Notes under the pieces: generated by a model | The model's input: the letters and a program-made list of their open reading frames with translations, nothing else | The model's database searches: none | Told to the model about the DNA's origin: nothing | Translations under genes and position numbers: made by a program | NCBI RefSeq assembly: GCF_002813555.1 | Contig: NZ_CP025057.1 | Location: 1,166,001-1,230,000 of the forward strand | Source: Spiroplasma floricola 23-6 | Lineage (GTDB): Bacteria > Bacillota_I > Bacilli_A > Mycoplasmatales > Mycoplasmataceae | Direction: 5' to 3' | Length of the DNA: 64,000 nucleotides | Shown here: positions 10,292 through 22,185 of the stretch, piece by piece | Numbering within the stretch: the stretch's first letter is position 1 | Layout: every line of letters begins with the position of its first letter

Positions 10292-10549
10292 TTAAATAAT
10301 TGCTTTCTCAATAACTTTAACAAGTCTAAAGTTTTTAGTTTTACTCATTGGACGAGTTTCCATAATTTCAACTCTATCTCCCATTTGAGCTTGTGAGTTT
10401 TCATCATGTGCTTTATATTTTTTTGAATACTTAACTCTTTTTTTGTAAATAGGGTGGTTTTTATATGTTTCAACTAAAACAGTTATGGTTTTGTCCATTT
10501 TATCTGAAACAACTCTACCTGTGTAAGTTTTTCTTAAATTTCTTTCCAT
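10292..10549 (-). CDS. rpsQ: 30S ribosomal protein S17
   Basis: Primary 16S rRNA-binding protein with an OB fold. 85 aa. The motif [17 protein letters not shown] and the later [16 protein letters not shown] identify it. The ATG lies 2 nt after the rpmC stop, which suggests coupling to the unusual long L29 gene upstream. Confidence 0.98.
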   Translation of the reverse strand: MERNLRKTYTGRVVSDKMDKTITVLVETYKNHPIYKKRVKYSKKYKAHDENSQAQMGDRVEIMETRPMSKTKNFRLVKVIEKAII

Positions 10550-10551
10550 AG

Positions 10552-11499
10552 TTATTTAGCTCCTTTTGTTGTTGCTTTTTTAAGTAATTTTTTTTCTGCT
10601 GCCTTTTTATTTGCTTCTTCAATTTGTTTTTTTGCTTCTTGAGCATTAGATCCAAAAGTATATGTTTTTGCATCTTTTGGCTTACCTGAAAGTTTTAAAT
10701 CAATACCTTCAATACCTTCACCTTTAGCAACTCCAACTTTCATAGGTTTCATTTCAAATCCTTGAAGTGATTTTTTACCTTTTCCTGTTGGTACTGCTTC
10801 ACCAGTTTTAATTGGTTTAATAACAGTTTCTTTTATTTCAGGTTTTTTTACTTTAGATTCAACTTTTGTTGTAGCTGCTACCTTTTTAGGTTCAGCTTTC
10901 TTTACCTCAACTTTTGGTGTAGCCTCTTTTTTAGGTTCAGCTTTCTTTACCTCAACTTTTGGTGCAGCCTCTTTTTTAGGTTCCGCTTTCTTTACCTCAG
11001 GTTTTGATGCAGCTGCCTTTTTAACTTCAGCTTTCTTTACCTCAACTTTTGGTGCAGCCTCTTTTTTAGGTTCAACTTTTTTTACTGTTTCTTCTTCAAT
11101 TTTTGATTCATTTACTGCATTTTCCATTGCTGCCATAATAGCATCTTCTGAAACATCATTTTGTGAACCAAATTGTTCTTGTTGAAGTTTTTCAATCATT
11201 TCTTTGTGTTTTTTACGAACTTCTTTACCAGCTTTTTCAGCATTTTCAACTGCTTGTGAATAGTTAGCTTTAATAGTCTGATTAATATTTTCACCAGTTC
11301 TTTTTCTTTCACCTAATAACATTTCAATTCTTGCAATATCTTTTTTTAGAGCAGGAATTCTATGAGTTTGTTCTAAACTACCTACTGCTACTTGAAACTT
11401 AAGTGCGAATAATTCGGCACGGCGATCTTCACCTAATTTTATTAAATCTTCAATTGATTTTGTTCTTAATTCCATCATGAAGTCAACTGATTTAGACAT
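10552..11499 (-). CDS. rpmC: 50S ribosomal protein L29 with very long repeat-rich C-terminal extension
   Basis: L29 lies at the polypeptide exit tunnel and helps form the docking site for SRP and trigger factor. A normal L29 is 60-70 aa; here residues about 8-75 are the L29 core ([18 protein letters not shown], then [16 protein letters not shown]), and the protein continues to 315 aa. Residues about 75-135 are charged and helical; 140-225 are Lys/Glu/Ala/Pro repeats of 15 aa built on [10 protein letters not shown]; the tail (235-315) is basic with the unrelated segment [16 protein letters not shown]. Its ATG overlaps the rplP stop (UAAUG). Extended L29 is known in some mollicutes; the extension's role is not known to me. 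Confidence 0.93.
   Translation of the reverse strand: MSKSVDFMMELRTKSIEDLIKLGEDRRAELFALKFQVAVGSLEQTHRIPALKKDIARIEMLLGERKRTGENINQTIKANYSQAVENAEKAGKEVRKKHKEMIEKLQQEQFGSQNDVSEDAIMAAMENAVNESKIEEETVKKVEPKKEAAPKVEVKKAEVKKAAASKPEVKKAEPKKEAAPKVEVKKAEPKKEATPKVEVKKAEPKKVAATTKVESKVKKPEIKETVIKPIKTGEAVPTGKGKKSLQGFEMKPMKVGVAKGEGIEGIDLKLSGKPKDAKTYTFGSNAQEAKKQIEEANKKAAEKKLLKKATTKGAK
10885..11090 (-). repeat. 45-bp tandem repeats inside rpmC
   Basis: The unit beginning GGTTCAGCTTTC (plus-strand text) recurs at 10889, 10934, 10979, 11024 and 11069, exactly 45 bp apart, about 4.5 copies with few substitutions. Each unit encodes 15 aa of the pattern (P/A)[14 protein letters not shown] multiple of 3 keeps the frame, so copy number could change without breaking the gene. 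Confidence 0.9.
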
Positions 11500-11912
11500 T
11501 ATTCATCACCTCTCTTAACGATTTTGCAACGTACTGGTAATTTGTGCATTGCTAAACGTAAGGCTTCACGAGCAACTTCTTCTGAAACTCCACCAATTTC
11601 AAACATAAATTGGCCAGTTTTAACTACTGCTACTCATTCTTCAGGAGATCCTTTTCCTGAACCCATACGTACTTCTAATGGCTTTTTAGTTTTTGCCATA
11701 TGGGGAAATATTCTAATTCAAACTTTTCCAAAACGTTTCATATAACGTGTCATAGCAATACGTGCTGCTTCAATTTGTCTTGAAGTAATTCAAGCACCAT
11801 CTAATGACATTAATCCATATTCACCAAATGCGATGAATTTTCCACCTTTTGCTTTTCCTTCATAACTCACTCTGTGAGGACGACGGAACTTAACTCTTTT
11901 GGGCATTAACAT
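11499..11912 (-). CDS. rplP: 50S ribosomal protein L16
   Basis: Large-subunit protein near the A-site tRNA and peptidyl transferase centre. 137 aa. The start ATG at 11912-11910 ([14 protein letters not shown]) is preferred over the Met two codons later because the GGGAGG Shine-Dalgarno is about 10 nt upstream. The motifs [20 protein letters not shown] and [13 protein letters not shown] are canonical, with Trp residues partly coded by UGA. The stop TAA overlaps the rpmC start by one base. Confidence 0.98.
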
Positions 11913-11914
11913 AA

Positions 11915-12625
11915 CTATTTAACCTCCCTTGGTGTTTTTTGTTGAATTTTTTTATCTTCAATTACTTTTGAATTGTTTTGATTGTTTTTTCCTAAAATTT
12001 CCCCGTGATTAATTCAAACTTTAACCCCTATTTGCCCATATGTAGTTCTTGCTTCATATAAGGCATAATCGATATCACTTCTTAAAGTTGACAATGGTAC
12101 TGAACCTTCTAAGTAACCTTCAGTACGAGCCATTTCAACTCCACCAAGTCTTCCAGAAACTGAAGTTTTAATTCCTTTAGCTCCTGCTTTTAAAGCTTTT
12201 CTAATTGCTAATTTTTGTACAGTTCTAAATGATGCACGATTTGTAATTTGTTCTCCAATAAATGTTGCAACTAATTTTGCATCAACATCTGGATTTTTAA
12301 TTTCTATTACTTTAACTTTTACATCAGCTTTTCTGTCTTTAATTGTTTTTCTAACTGTTAAAACGATATTTTCAACATTTTTACCTTCTTGTCCAAGAAC
12401 GATAGCTGGACGAGCAGAACGAATTACTAGAGTGATTTCTTTTTTAGTTCTTTCGATTTCAATTTTTGAAACTGCTGCATTTTTTAATTGTTTTTCAACA
12501 GCTTTTCTAATTTTGATATCTTGATGTAATCACTTAACATATTCACCTTTTTCAGCATATCAACGATTTTCTCAACCTCTGATAATACCTATACGTAAAA
12601 CATTTGGAGATACTTTTTGTCCCAT
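11915..12625 (-). CDS. rpsC: 30S ribosomal protein S3
   Basis: Small-subunit protein at the mRNA entry channel. 236 aa. It begins [18 protein letters not shown]; the KH domain is seen around [16 protein letters not shown], and the C-terminal domain carries [20 protein letters not shown]. It ends in an Asn/Lys/Gln-rich tail of about 20 residues. Its stop is 2 nt before the rplP start. UGA codes several Trp residues. Confidence 0.98.
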
Positions 12626-12642
12626 AACTCTATAATTCCCTT

Positions 12643-12978
12643 CTATCTTTCGTCGCTAACCACTATTGTAATGTGGCTAGTTCTTTTCAAAATTTCATAT
12701 GCTCTACCATGAGCTCTTGGTCTAAAACGTTTTAATGTTGGTCCTTCGTTAACGAAGATTGTTTTAACAAATAATTGATCAGCTTCCATACCATTGTTGT
12801 TAACAGCATTTGCTACAGCTGAGTTTAATAATTTTAATACTGGTTCTGAAGATCTTTTGTCTTGATTTTGAAGAATTGCTACAGCTTCTGATATTTTCTT
12901 ACTTCTGATAGAGTCAGCTACTAGTCTAACTTTTCTAGGTGATATTCTAATCATTGTTAATTTTGCTTTTGCTTCCAT
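12643..12978 (-). CDS. rplV: 50S ribosomal protein L22
   Basis: Large-subunit protein whose hairpin lines the exit tunnel. 111 aa, normal length. It has the N-terminal [14 protein letters not shown] and the hairpin [19 protein letters not shown]; the end is [10 protein letters not shown]. It lies between rpsS and rpsC in S10-operon order. Confidence 0.98.
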   Translation of the reverse strand: MEAKAKLTMIRISPRKVRLVADSIRSKKISEAVAILQNQDKRSSEPVLKLLNSAVANAVNNNGMEADQLFVKTIFVNEGPTLKRFRPRAHGRAYEILKRTSHITIVVSDER

Positions 12979-13004
12979 ATTTTGAAACTCCTATTTCCTA
13001 ATGA

Positions 13005-13274
13005 TTATTTTTTCTTTTTCTTATCATCACCGTGTCCACCAAACTTACGTGTTGGTGAAAATTCTCCTAATTTGTGACCTACCATATCTTCTGTAACATA
13101 AACTGGGATAAATTCTTTTCCGTTGTAAACTCCAAATGTGTGACCAACAAAATTTGGAAATATTGTTGAACGACGTGATCAAGTTTTAATTGTTTCTTTT
13201 TTGTCACCTAATGCTTCTACTTTTTTAATTAAGTAGTCATCTGCAAAAGGTCCCTTTTTTAATGATCTAGACAT
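13005..13274 (-). CDS. rpsS: 30S ribosomal protein S19
   Basis: Small-subunit head protein that forms a complex with S13. 89 aa. It starts [15 protein letters not shown] and shows [15 protein letters not shown] and [16 protein letters not shown], diagnostic for S19. The Trp of KTWSRR is UGA. The C-terminus is a run of five Lys. Confidence 0.98.
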
Positions 13275-13288
13275 TTATTCATTTCCTC

Positions 13289-14131
13289 CTATTTGTTGTC
13301 ATTTCTTCTTCTTACTATTAATTTAGTAGAAGCTTTCTTTTTATCACGTGTTTTAACTCCAAGAGCTTTTTTACCTCATGGTGTTAATGGCGCTTTACGC
13401 CCAATTGGAGCACGACCTTCTCCCCCTCCGTGAGGGTGATCGATTGGGTTCATAACTGACCCACGAACTGTTGGTCTAATTCCTCTTCAACGGTTTCTTC
13501 CAGCTTTTCCTCAGTTTACTAAGTTATATTCTTCATTTCCTACTTCACCAATTGTTGCATAACACTCAGCAAGTACTTTTCTAACTTCTCCTGAACCTAA
13601 ACGTAAAGTGATGTATTTTCCATCTTCATCTTTACCTAAAATTTGTACTGAACTTCCAGCACTACGTGCTATTTGTCCACCTTTTCCTGGTCTTAATTCA
13701 ACATTGTGAATTAATGTTCCTTCAGGAATATTTTTTAATGGTGCAGCATTACCTACTTTAATATCGGCATGTTCACCTGCAATAATTTCTTGACCCACTT
13801 GCATTCCTTTTGCAAATAAGATGTATCTTTTTTCACCATCAATATAATTAACTAAACAAATAAATGAGTTTCTATTTGGATCATATTCAATAGTTGCGAT
13901 TTTTCCAGCAATATCTAATTTATTACGTTTAAAATCAATGATACGATATTTTCTTTTATGTCCTCCACCTTTATGGCGAGTTGTTATTTGACCATGATTA
14001 TTTCTTCCAGCCTTTTCATTTAGTTTAGAAACTAATGAACTTTCAGGCTTTGAAGTTGTAAGGATACTATAATCTAAGCTAGTCATGTTTCTGCGACCAT
14101 TAGTCGTAGGCTTATATTTTTTGATTGGCAT
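13289..14131 (-). CDS. rplB: 50S ribosomal protein L2
   Basis: Large-subunit core protein required for peptidyl transferase assembly. 280 aa. N-terminal [17 protein letters not shown] and [16 protein letters not shown] are typical; the C-terminal signature with the critical His is in [20 protein letters not shown]-encoded Trp residues at NLVNWGKAGRNRWRG and TPWGKKA mean the last third would be lost under the standard code. Confidence 0.98.
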
Positions 14132-14183
14132 AATATATCCTCCTGTTTTCGCCTAATCTCTTTTCTTTCCTTATAAATTAATT

Positions 14184-14468
14184 TTATAAGTCTGATAAGA
14201 TATCTAATTTTTCTCCATCTTTTAGTACAATGATGGCTTTTTTGAAACTTGCTGTTTTACCAACAAATTTACCCATTCTTTTATCTTTTCCATCATAGTT
14301 CATAGTTCTTACATCTTTAACTTTAACTTGAAAGATTTCTTCGAATGTTTTTTTAATTAATGATTTATTTGCTTTTTTATCAACAATAAATGTGTACGCA
14401 CCATTTTGTTGACCTAAGTAAGTCTTTTCAGTTAACAAAGGTTTTTTAATAACTTGTGTTAAATGCAT
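14184..14468 (-). CDS. rplW: 50S ribosomal protein L23
   Basis: Large-subunit protein at the tunnel exit; docking site of trigger factor and SRP. 94 aa, without the extension some mycoplasmas have. The pattern [11 protein letters not shown] and [22 protein letters not shown] is canonical. Its ATG shares one base with the rplD stop (UAAUG). Confidence 0.97.
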   Translation of the reverse strand: MHLTQVIKKPLLTEKTYLGQQNGAYTFIVDKKANKSLIKKTFEEIFQVKVKDVRTMNYDGKDKRMGKFVGKTASFKKAIIVLKDGEKLDILSDL

Positions 14469-15094
14469 TATGCATACACCTCCTCGATTTTGTTTACAGT
14501 TTCTTCAGTAACAATTAATTTAGTTGCATTTAATAAATCAAAGATATTCATTTTTTGAAAATCTAAAGTTTTAACTCCTGGAATATTTCCAGCTGATTTA
14601 ACAACTAATTCTTCATGTTCTTTAGTTACTATTAATGTTTTTTGATCTTCAGCTTTAATATTTTTCATTACACTTAACATTTCTTTTGTTGAAGGTTTTG
14701 AGAATGCAAATTTATCCAATATTACTAAATTTGCTTCTTTTGCTTTAATACTTAAAGCACTTCTAATTGCTAATTGTCTAACTTTTTTATTAACAGCTTT
14801 TTTGTAGTTAATATTTGGTGTAGGACCAAAAGTTACTCCCCCACCTCTTCATTGTGGAGCTCTAATAGAACCTTGACGAGCACGTCCTGTTCCTTTTTGT
14901 CTTCAAGGTTTTCTACCTCCACCACGTACTTCAGCTCTAGTTTTTGTTTTTCTTGTTCCTTGTCTTAATGCAGCTTGTTGAGAAACAACTGTATCAAATA
15001 TAGCTTGTTGATGAGGTTCAATACCTCAAACTTTATCGTTTAATGTAATTTCTTTAAGAGATGTTCCCTTAACATCTAAAACTTTTGCTTTCAT
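14468..15094 (-). CDS. rplD: 50S ribosomal protein L4
   Basis: Large-subunit protein with a loop in the exit tunnel. 208 aa. The start ATG at 15094-15092 follows GGAGGATACAATTTAAC. The tunnel-loop region [19 protein letters not shown], with UGA-coded Trp, is well conserved; the C-terminal half [20 protein letters not shown] is typical. Stop TAA overlaps rplW ATG. Confidence 0.97.
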
Positions 15095-15114
15095 GTTAAA
15101 TTGTATCCTCCTAA

Positions 15115-15840
15115 TTATTCAGCTACAGGAGCTGCTTCTTCTACTACTGGAGCAGCAGTTTGTTCAACTGGTGCTTTAGTAGCAGTGTTTCTTGATAACA
15201 ATGAAACAGCTTCTTGTGCTTTTCTACCTTTAACGTTTTGTTTAATTACAACAAAGCCTTTTCTTGGACCAGGAACTGATCCTTTAACTAAAACTAAATT
15301 TCTTTCAGCATCGATTTTCACTACTTCTAAATTTTGAATTGTCACTTGTTCATGTCCCATGTGACCTGCCATTTTTTTAGATTTAAAAATTCTATTAATA
15401 ATTGCACCCATTGATCCAATACCTCTGTGGTATCCTGAACCATGACCCATTGGCCCTCTTGAGTAATTATGTCTTTTAATTGCTCCTGCAAATCCTTTAC
15501 CTTTTGATATACCTGTAACGTCCACAAATTCACCAGCGTTGAATACGTCGGCTGCATTTATAATTGCACCAGTTTCGTATCCTTCCATATCTCTGATTTC
15601 TTTTACGAAGCGCTTAGGTTCTGAGTTAACTTTTTTAAATTGACCCATATCAGGTTTATTTAATAAGTTAGCTCTTTTTGTAACAGTTCCCAATTTTAGT
15701 GCTTGGTATCCATCTTTTTCAACTGATTTTACTTGTAAAACTGTATTTTGTTCTACAAAAATAACAGTAACTGGAATTAATTTACCGTTTTCACTAAAAA
15801 TCTGAGTCATCTCTAACTTACGTCCTAAGATTCCTTTCAT
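15115..15840 (-). CDS. rplC: 50S ribosomal protein L3 with Ala/Pro-rich tail
   Basis: Large-subunit protein important for peptidyl transferase centre assembly. 241 aa. Start set at [15 protein letters not shown] (15840), which has an AGGAGGAAATATC leader; an upstream in-frame Met lacks a ribosome site. The signature [20 protein letters not shown] is clear. About 25 residues beyond the usual end are an Ala/Pro/Glu/Val tail ([12 protein letters not shown]), another mollicute-style extension. Confidence 0.97.
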   Translation of the reverse strand: MKGILGRKLEMTQIFSENGKLIPVTVIFVEQNTVLQVKSVEKDGYQALKLGTVTKRANLLNKPDMGQFKKVNSEPKRFVKEIRDMEGYETGAIINAADVFNAGEFVDVTGISKGKGFAGAIKRHNYSRGPMGHGSGYHRGIGSMGAIINRIFKSKKMAGHMGHEQVTIQNLEVVKIDAERNLVLVKGSVPGPRKGFVVIKQNVKGRKAQEAVSLLSRNTATKAPVEQTAAPVVEEAAPVAE

Positions 15841-15894
15841 GATATTTCCTCCTGTATTTTTTTTATGACTATTCATGTATATCTTGATTGTTTA

Positions 15895-16203
15895 CTATAA
15901 TTTAATTTCGATATTAACACCTGTTGGCAATTGAACTCTTGTTAATGAATCCATTGTTTTAGGTGTTGGTTCAACTATTTCAAGTATTCTTTTATGTGTT
16001 CTCATTTCGAACTGCTCTCTACTATCTTTGTATTTGTGAGTAGCTCTTAATATTGTAATAATTTGTTTTTCTGTTGGTAATGGAATAGGTCCACGAACTT
16101 TAGCTCCTGTTGATTCAGCTGCTTCAATAATTTTAGCAATTGATTGGTCAACAATGGCATGGTCGTAACCTTTTAATTTAATTTTAATTTTTTGTTGAGC
16201 CAT
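15895..16203 (-). CDS. rpsJ: 30S ribosomal protein S10
   Basis: Small-subunit head protein, first gene of the S10 operon. 102 aa. Start at [15 protein letters not shown] (16203) with a strong GAAGGAGG Shine-Dalgarno; the in-frame ATG 24 nt further upstream has none. [17 protein letters not shown] and [11 protein letters not shown] are canonical. Confidence 0.98.
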   Translation of the reverse strand: MAQQKIKIKLKGYDHAIVDQSIAKIIEAAESTGAKVRGPIPLPTEKQIITILRATHKYKDSREQFEMRTHKRILEIVEPTPKTMDSLTRVQLPTGVNIEIKL

Positions 16204-16259
16204 TTGGTCCTCCTTCAACATTGACAACCCTTTTCAGTGTGTTGTCTTAATGAACACAA

Positions 16260-16288
16260 AATATACATGCTTTTCAATTATCACACAA
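16260..16288 (-). promoter_or_regulatory. Candidate promoter of the S10-spc-alpha operon
   Basis: On the minus strand TTGTGT (16288-16283), a 17-nt spacer and TATATT (16265-16260) form a good sigma-A-type promoter. The transcript would start near 16253 and leave a leader of about 50 nt before rpsJ. No other promoter of this quality was seen further down the operon. Confidence 0.6.
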
Positions 16289-16365
16289 CAATGTTAGGAA
16301 AGCAATAGATTATTTAAAAAAATAATAAATAAATGTGAATTCTTTATTTATTAAAAAATAAAGTA

Positions 16366-16391
16366 AAAATCAACTTAAATAAGCTGATTTT
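16366..16391 (-). terminator. Intrinsic terminator after the 1667-aa permease
   Basis: The arms AAAATCA (16366-16372) and TGATTTT (16385-16391), with inner CTT/AAG pairing and one mismatch, form a hairpin 3 nt past the stop codon. On the minus strand a T-rich stretch follows. It separates the permease from the S10 operon. Confidence 0.7.
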
Positions 16392-16393
16392 CT

Positions 16394-19300
16394 TTATTTC
16401 ATTAAAGATACTGGTGATTCTTTTCTAATTTTTCAAGTAGTAATTAGAATTGAAGTCACATAACTTGTTATTAACAGTATTGACGATATTAGTAATGCTC
16501 ATCAACTTAATCCCAAAGGAATGGATCCTACATTTTTTCGAATATAAAATCCAGCTGACAGTACAATTGCAGCACTTCCACATATTCCCAAAACCATTGC
16601 TATTGCTGCTAGTATTGATAAAGTACCAAATGAGTATTTAATTACTTTTCAATTTGAATAACCTAGAGATTTCATAACAAGCATAAATTTTTTATATTGA
16701 TTTACATATAAATCAGTAATTATTATCATTGATAAAGTTGCAGTTATGATGATTACTACAATAAAAGATATTCCTATTGTTAAAATTAAACCTGCAATTT
16801 GATTAATTAAAGCTTTTTGCTCTGTTAAAAACTCTACACTTTTCATTTCTAAACCATCATAATATTGGCTTCCTCCATTTAAAGTATACTCACCAACTCT
16901 AATAGTTTTAGAAAATGAGGCCTGACTTGTTAAAAAATAGGGCTCTTTTGATTGAGACATAATTCCTGTAAATCAACTAGAAGGTTCATAGTTTTTCTGT
17001 TCTCCTTCTCCTCAAATTTGTTCTTTTAAATCTCTTTGCACTAAATCTTTTGGTTTGTTTCATTCATAAGTTTTTATCTCTTCACCATTTAATAGCTTAT
17101 AAGAAGATTTTTGTTGTTTTTCATAAACATAATTGTATGGCATATAAGAACTTGTTGAATAACCATGAAGTAGATTTGCTAATTTTTGATCTGTAAGTAT
17201 TACATTACTTCCATAAACATCTACTGTTGAAACAGGAACTAAGTTTATATTAGTTGATCATTGCATTTTTATATCTTTATCAACTATTCCTGGTTTTGAT
17301 TCTAGAAAATTCTGTCTATAGAATGAATTATAATATCTTAAAACATTTGCTATTTCTGTTCCAACCTCTCCTTGACCCTCATATGTTGAATCATAAGTTC
17401 ATGAATAAGGTCTTATTCACATAAAATCATTGGCTGAATAATTTTTACCAACACTAGCTCTATTTCAATCATCAATTGTTTTTTGAGGAATTTTATTAGT
17501 ATTGTTTAAATCATCAAATCATTTATGATTTTGAGCTCCAGCATTTAAAGCTGCCATACTATCTTTATATTCTTTGGGAATAATTAAAAATAAATTATCA
17601 AAAGTATAATATGGTCTTATCTCTGATTTTAATACTCCATTTTCATCATAATATAAATTAGCAAAAGCCATTGCATTTTCTGCAATTGATTTAGTTCTTG
17701 CTGTTCTGTCAAAGGCATATGAATCTTCATTATTATTTAAACCTTGTTCCTTATCATATATAAATGATCTTGCAAATGTAAATTTTGAAGTATCTAATGT
17801 AGAAGGGTCTAAAAAATTCTGTGCTGAATAAGTTTTTTTGTTCTCTTCTCTTTGTGAAGCTCAATCATTGTCATCATAAATTCAAGCACTATTTGGAATG
17901 TTTGTATTATCTTTTGACATTACTAACCTTTTGGAAACAAAATCATCAAGTTCAATTGAATTACTTTTTGATTTATTTAACGAAAATTTTGCTTGTTCAT
18001 TCATAGTAACTGGTATATTTAATGTTCCATTTGAATAAAGTGTAAATCCATTTGCTGTTTCAATTGTTTGATTTTTATTTGTATCTATTCCCTTAATAAT
18101 TTTTTCACTTTTCAATAAAGAATCTTGATCAATATACATTTTTTTAGAGTTATCTTTTAGCTTATAGGCTTTTTGATTTTCTTGAACTCCTGTTAGAGAC
18201 ATTTGTTTATCATTAGAAATAAAATTAGTAGTTGTATAAAAATCATCATCTCCTGGGATATAGTTCGTGAAAGTTCACCCAAAAGTATATTGATTATATC
18301 TATTTTCACTTTTATTTAAATAACTTTTTACATAACTTGGCGATTGACTTAAAATAGCAGATGTAATTTGGTTTTTTCAAGTACTATCTTCATTATTGTT
18401 AATCTCTGATGGGAAAATTGCTTTTAGAATTGGAGGCAATCCTTCTGAAAGAGTAGCTGTTAAATTATCTATTTTCTTTATTCTATCTTCAACACTTAAA
18501 TGTTCATCACCTTCACTATGAGCCATTCATTCAATAATTCTTTGCATATCTGCTATATTTATAGCTCTTCCTAAAGTTTGAGGTAAGTTATTTCCAAAAA
18601 TATACCCAACTAAATTTAACAGTGAGTCACTGGCAAGCATCTCTGTACTTCAATTAGCAGATAAATTTCCATTTGAATCTTTAGTATACATGAATTTTGG
18701 AATTAAAGAATAATCTGTATTTCCAGTAACTTCTGTAACTGAATCACTTAAATAATCTACTGTCCCATAGTTTCCTTTTACATTTCTTAAATATGACTCA
18801 TAATAATCTACACCATTTCAAGCAGATAAAGTTGTTTTGGATAAAGGAGAATTACCAATAGGTTCAAAGTTCTCCATTTTATTAGAATATTTAACATTTT
18901 TATAATATGAAGTTACAGCTTTATTAACCATTCCAGGAATTGACATGGATGTTGTTATTAAAAGAGAAGAAATTAATATAGTTATTGTTGAAACTAGTGT
19001 TGGTTTCATACCACTAATTGCAAGTTCTATACTAAATTTAGTTGTGAATTTTGTATTTTTTGTTAATTTTAGTTTTAAGTTATCAACTCATTGGATTCTT
19101 TTAACACTCTCTTTTTTATTTATAATTTCAAGAACAGGTTTATTAATAAGAACTATTGCAGTTATATATGAAACCAAAATAGTAAGAACTCCAAACAATA
19201 ATATTGAAACTCCCAATGATCAGCCATTAAAGTAAATACGATTGTAAGAGCCACCAGTATAAGATATAAATAACCTAGAAAATAATTCTTGAATTAAAGT

Positions 19301-21397
19301 TCCCATAAATCAAGATAAAGGAACAACAAATATTAATAGAATCAGCCCATATGAAATATATGAAAAAGCAATTTGTGAATTTCTTGCTCCTAAAGCTTTT
19401 AAAATCCCAATTTCTGAAGCATTGAATTTTATTGTTTTTCTTATAGCAATTAGTGTTGTTGCCAAACAAATTGATAAAATAATGGCACAAACTATGTATG
19501 AAATTGTAGAAAAAGTTTTTAAAGCTATTGGAGTTAACTCTCAGTTATATGAAAATACACTATTTTTATAGTTTTTAAAAGAGTAATTATAATCAATATA
19601 ACTAGGAGTTACTTTTGAAATATTTTCGTTGTCTGCTTTTAAAAAATTAACATAATTATAATTCAATGATTTAAATAAATTAAGATTTTGTGATTTCTTA
19701 TCTTTATCTTTAAATGTCAAAAATCTATAAACATTTGATGTTGTAACTTTCGCCTCATTTGAAGGAAGAATAAGATCTATAATATCTTTATTTATATATA
19801 TTATTGCTCCTTTTTTATTATTTGGAAAAGGTATTGTTAAATCAGCAATAGGAAAATTAGTATAAGGATCAGCTGCAAAACCTGAAACTATTAAATTTGC
19901 AGCTCCAACTTTTATATTTGAACCTATTTGAATTTTATTTGAATGAGCATATTGAGAATTTAACAATATCTCATTTTTAGTTTTAGGTTTTCTACCATCA
20001 TAAATGGTTACATTATCATCAATTCATTGATCCATTACAATCATTCTATAATGTTTTTCAGATGCATTATCTGAATAAATCATTTCTGTTCTTGAATAAA
20101 CTTGTGCATCACTTACCAAACCAATTAATTTCTGTCTTATAAAATATGATGAAGCTATATCAGCATTTTGTAAATTGTAATTATCTTTTTTAATAAATCC
20201 TCTTTTATCTTTTAATTTATTTTCAATAAAATCACCATTATCAATTAACTTTAATCCATCAGCTTTATCTTTTACATTTCCATTTAAATCAACATGAGCT
20301 AATTGTCCTTTAGCTCCACTTAAATAAATATTATCTTCTTGTTTTAGATTTCTTGAAGAGTTATTAAAATCTTTAGAAATTAATCATGAATATAATACTT
20401 CTTTATTTGAACTAGTATCTTCTATTCCTAACTTACTTGATATTTTAAAAGTATTTAATACTTTTTCTTTTTGAGGCAAATCAATATTTTCTTTGATGGC
20501 TTCTTGCATATGATATTCAACATAATCATGAATCATTTTATTAATTTGTATTACTAAAGATAAAAAAGCAAAATCCATATAAGTATTTACTTCTCTAATG
20601 AATTCACTTTCTTGTGAATAGTCAAAATTATCATTTATTATAATATCTTTTGCTGAGAGCAATTCATTTTTAAAAAGCAACCCAAAAAGGGAGTTTTGTT
20701 TTTTTATACCATTTTGCTCTTCTACATCTTTTATTAACTCAGTTTTTAATATTTTTATTGTTGACTTACTAAATTCGCCCAATTGTTTAGCTATAAAGTT
20801 ATTTTCATTTGTATAAACATCTAATGGAGAAAAGTTTCTATTAGTTCCCTTAGCATCATCTTTATCAAATTGATATCAATAGTTTGTTTCTCTCACATTA
20901 TTTTTCTTTGAATCTAAACCATATGCATTATAGTATGGACTTTGATCTCATTCATTTCATTTATAATTGAATCAGCTTTGTGAATAATTATGATTATCTA
21001 TTAATTTGTTAAAAGATAATTTAAAATCATTGCTTTCAAATGCTTTTGTAATAAAAGTTTCTTTTTCATTTTGTTTTGCAATATTTACATTGTATCCAAC
21101 AGATTCACCTTTATATACTAAATATTCATCAGATATAAAATCCATTATTGGAACCATCATTTGACTTCCAGTAGCATTTGATGTTTCTAATGCTTTTTCA
21201 TCATAATAATCAAATTTACTTGTTTTTTGCATAGTTTTATTATATTCATATCTAATTCTGTCACTTATTGAGTTACTAATACTTAATATAAGAGATGCAA
21301 AAAAACCTAATATAACTATTAATATAAATTGTGTTTTATATCTAAATACACCTTTTAATCCTTGTTTAACCAACAAGAAAAAATTGCTCTTTCTCAT
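16394..21397 (-). CDS. Giant ABC transporter permease, FtsX type (1667 aa)
   Basis: One open frame when UGA is Trp. Layout: N-terminal TM at about residues 15-40 (QFILIVILGFFASLILSISNS), an extracellular domain of about 570 residues, a first FtsX/MacB-like membrane domain around residues 610-720 containing EIGILKALGARNSQ, a further TM near 797 followed by SYYKNVKYSN and NSPLSK, a second large extracellular domain of about 740 residues, and a second FtsX domain at about 1550-1667 with KSLGYSN. FtsX-type permeases work with a separate ATPase and often extract or move lipids or lipoproteins; substrate unknown here. It is a paralog of the 1429-aa permease upstream (same YYKN-KY and NPLS motifs after the third TM block). 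No ATPase gene is nearby. Confidence 0.85.
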
Positions 21398-21440
21398 TTA
21401 TTTTTGCTCTTTTCTAATTTTCTTTTATTATTTTCAAATT

Positions 21441-22166
21441 TTAAAAAGCAAAAAAATCAGGAGGCACAATTCCTTTTTTATTTTTTCTAAGTTGTTTTGA
21501 TTCAATATTATTAATTAAAATTATAGTTTCCTTTCAGCTTTTTTGAATTGAATAGGTTTTACTGTTAGTTATTTTAATTTTTTCAAAAATTAGCTTTATA
21601 ATTTGATTTAACTTTACTGATTTTTTATAAATAGTATCAATGAATTGTTTATTTGAACTTATAACAGTTTTTATTATTGAATAAAAAAATATCAATACAG
21701 AAGCATAGCAAATTGAATATATTAGAAATAAATTAAATAAAGCAATTAGAAGAAAAAATATGACATTAATATTTAAATATTTATTTATATTATAATTTCA
21801 TCATCCATCATTTTTAACTGTAATAGCAATTATTTTTTCAAGAAAAATATAAGTGTTTAAAAAGGACATACCAAAGAACACAAAAATTAGAGTAATTATT
21901 AAACAAAAATTAGAGTTAATATTTAAAAGATTAATATTTAAAAGATTTCTTTTTGAAATTTCAAAATTGCATTTCTGAATATGTTTTAAGCATTTTGAGA
22001 TATTTATAGAAATAAAATAAAAGGAGAATAAAAAAACTGAGATATTTACAATAAAGGAAATAACTAATACCGTAACTCTATTTTCTAAATAACTTTGTAT
22101 TAAGAATGTAAAAAAAAATAATATAAATAATAATACTAAGTTAATGTACTCCCCACACTTTTTCAT
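21441..22166 (-). CDS. Small polytopic membrane protein, intact paralog
   Basis: 241 aa, not recognised as a named family. About four hydrophobic segments: residues 10-27 (LVLLFILFFFTFLIQ), 33-55, 87-112 and 140-165, with a polar stretch FEISKRNLLNINLLN between the second and third, and a basic C-terminal tail ending NKKGIVPPDFFAF. The product at 28911-29643 shares FEIS, NLLN, a WWN motif after the third TM and the NKKG-PP end, so the two are paralogs. The ATG at 22166 is preferred over an in-frame ATG at 22187 because a TATAAT hexamer (22191-22186) would place the transcript start between them. It directly precedes the 1667-aa permease (43 nt), so probably a partner of it. Confidence 0.65.
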
Positions 22167-22185
22167 AAGTCACCACTTTATAGTC

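Noticed and set aside
19275-19490. Separate 71-aa minus-strand frame within the 1667-aa permease
   Set aside because: It is out of frame with the permease domain whose conserved LKALGAR motif lies in the other frame there.
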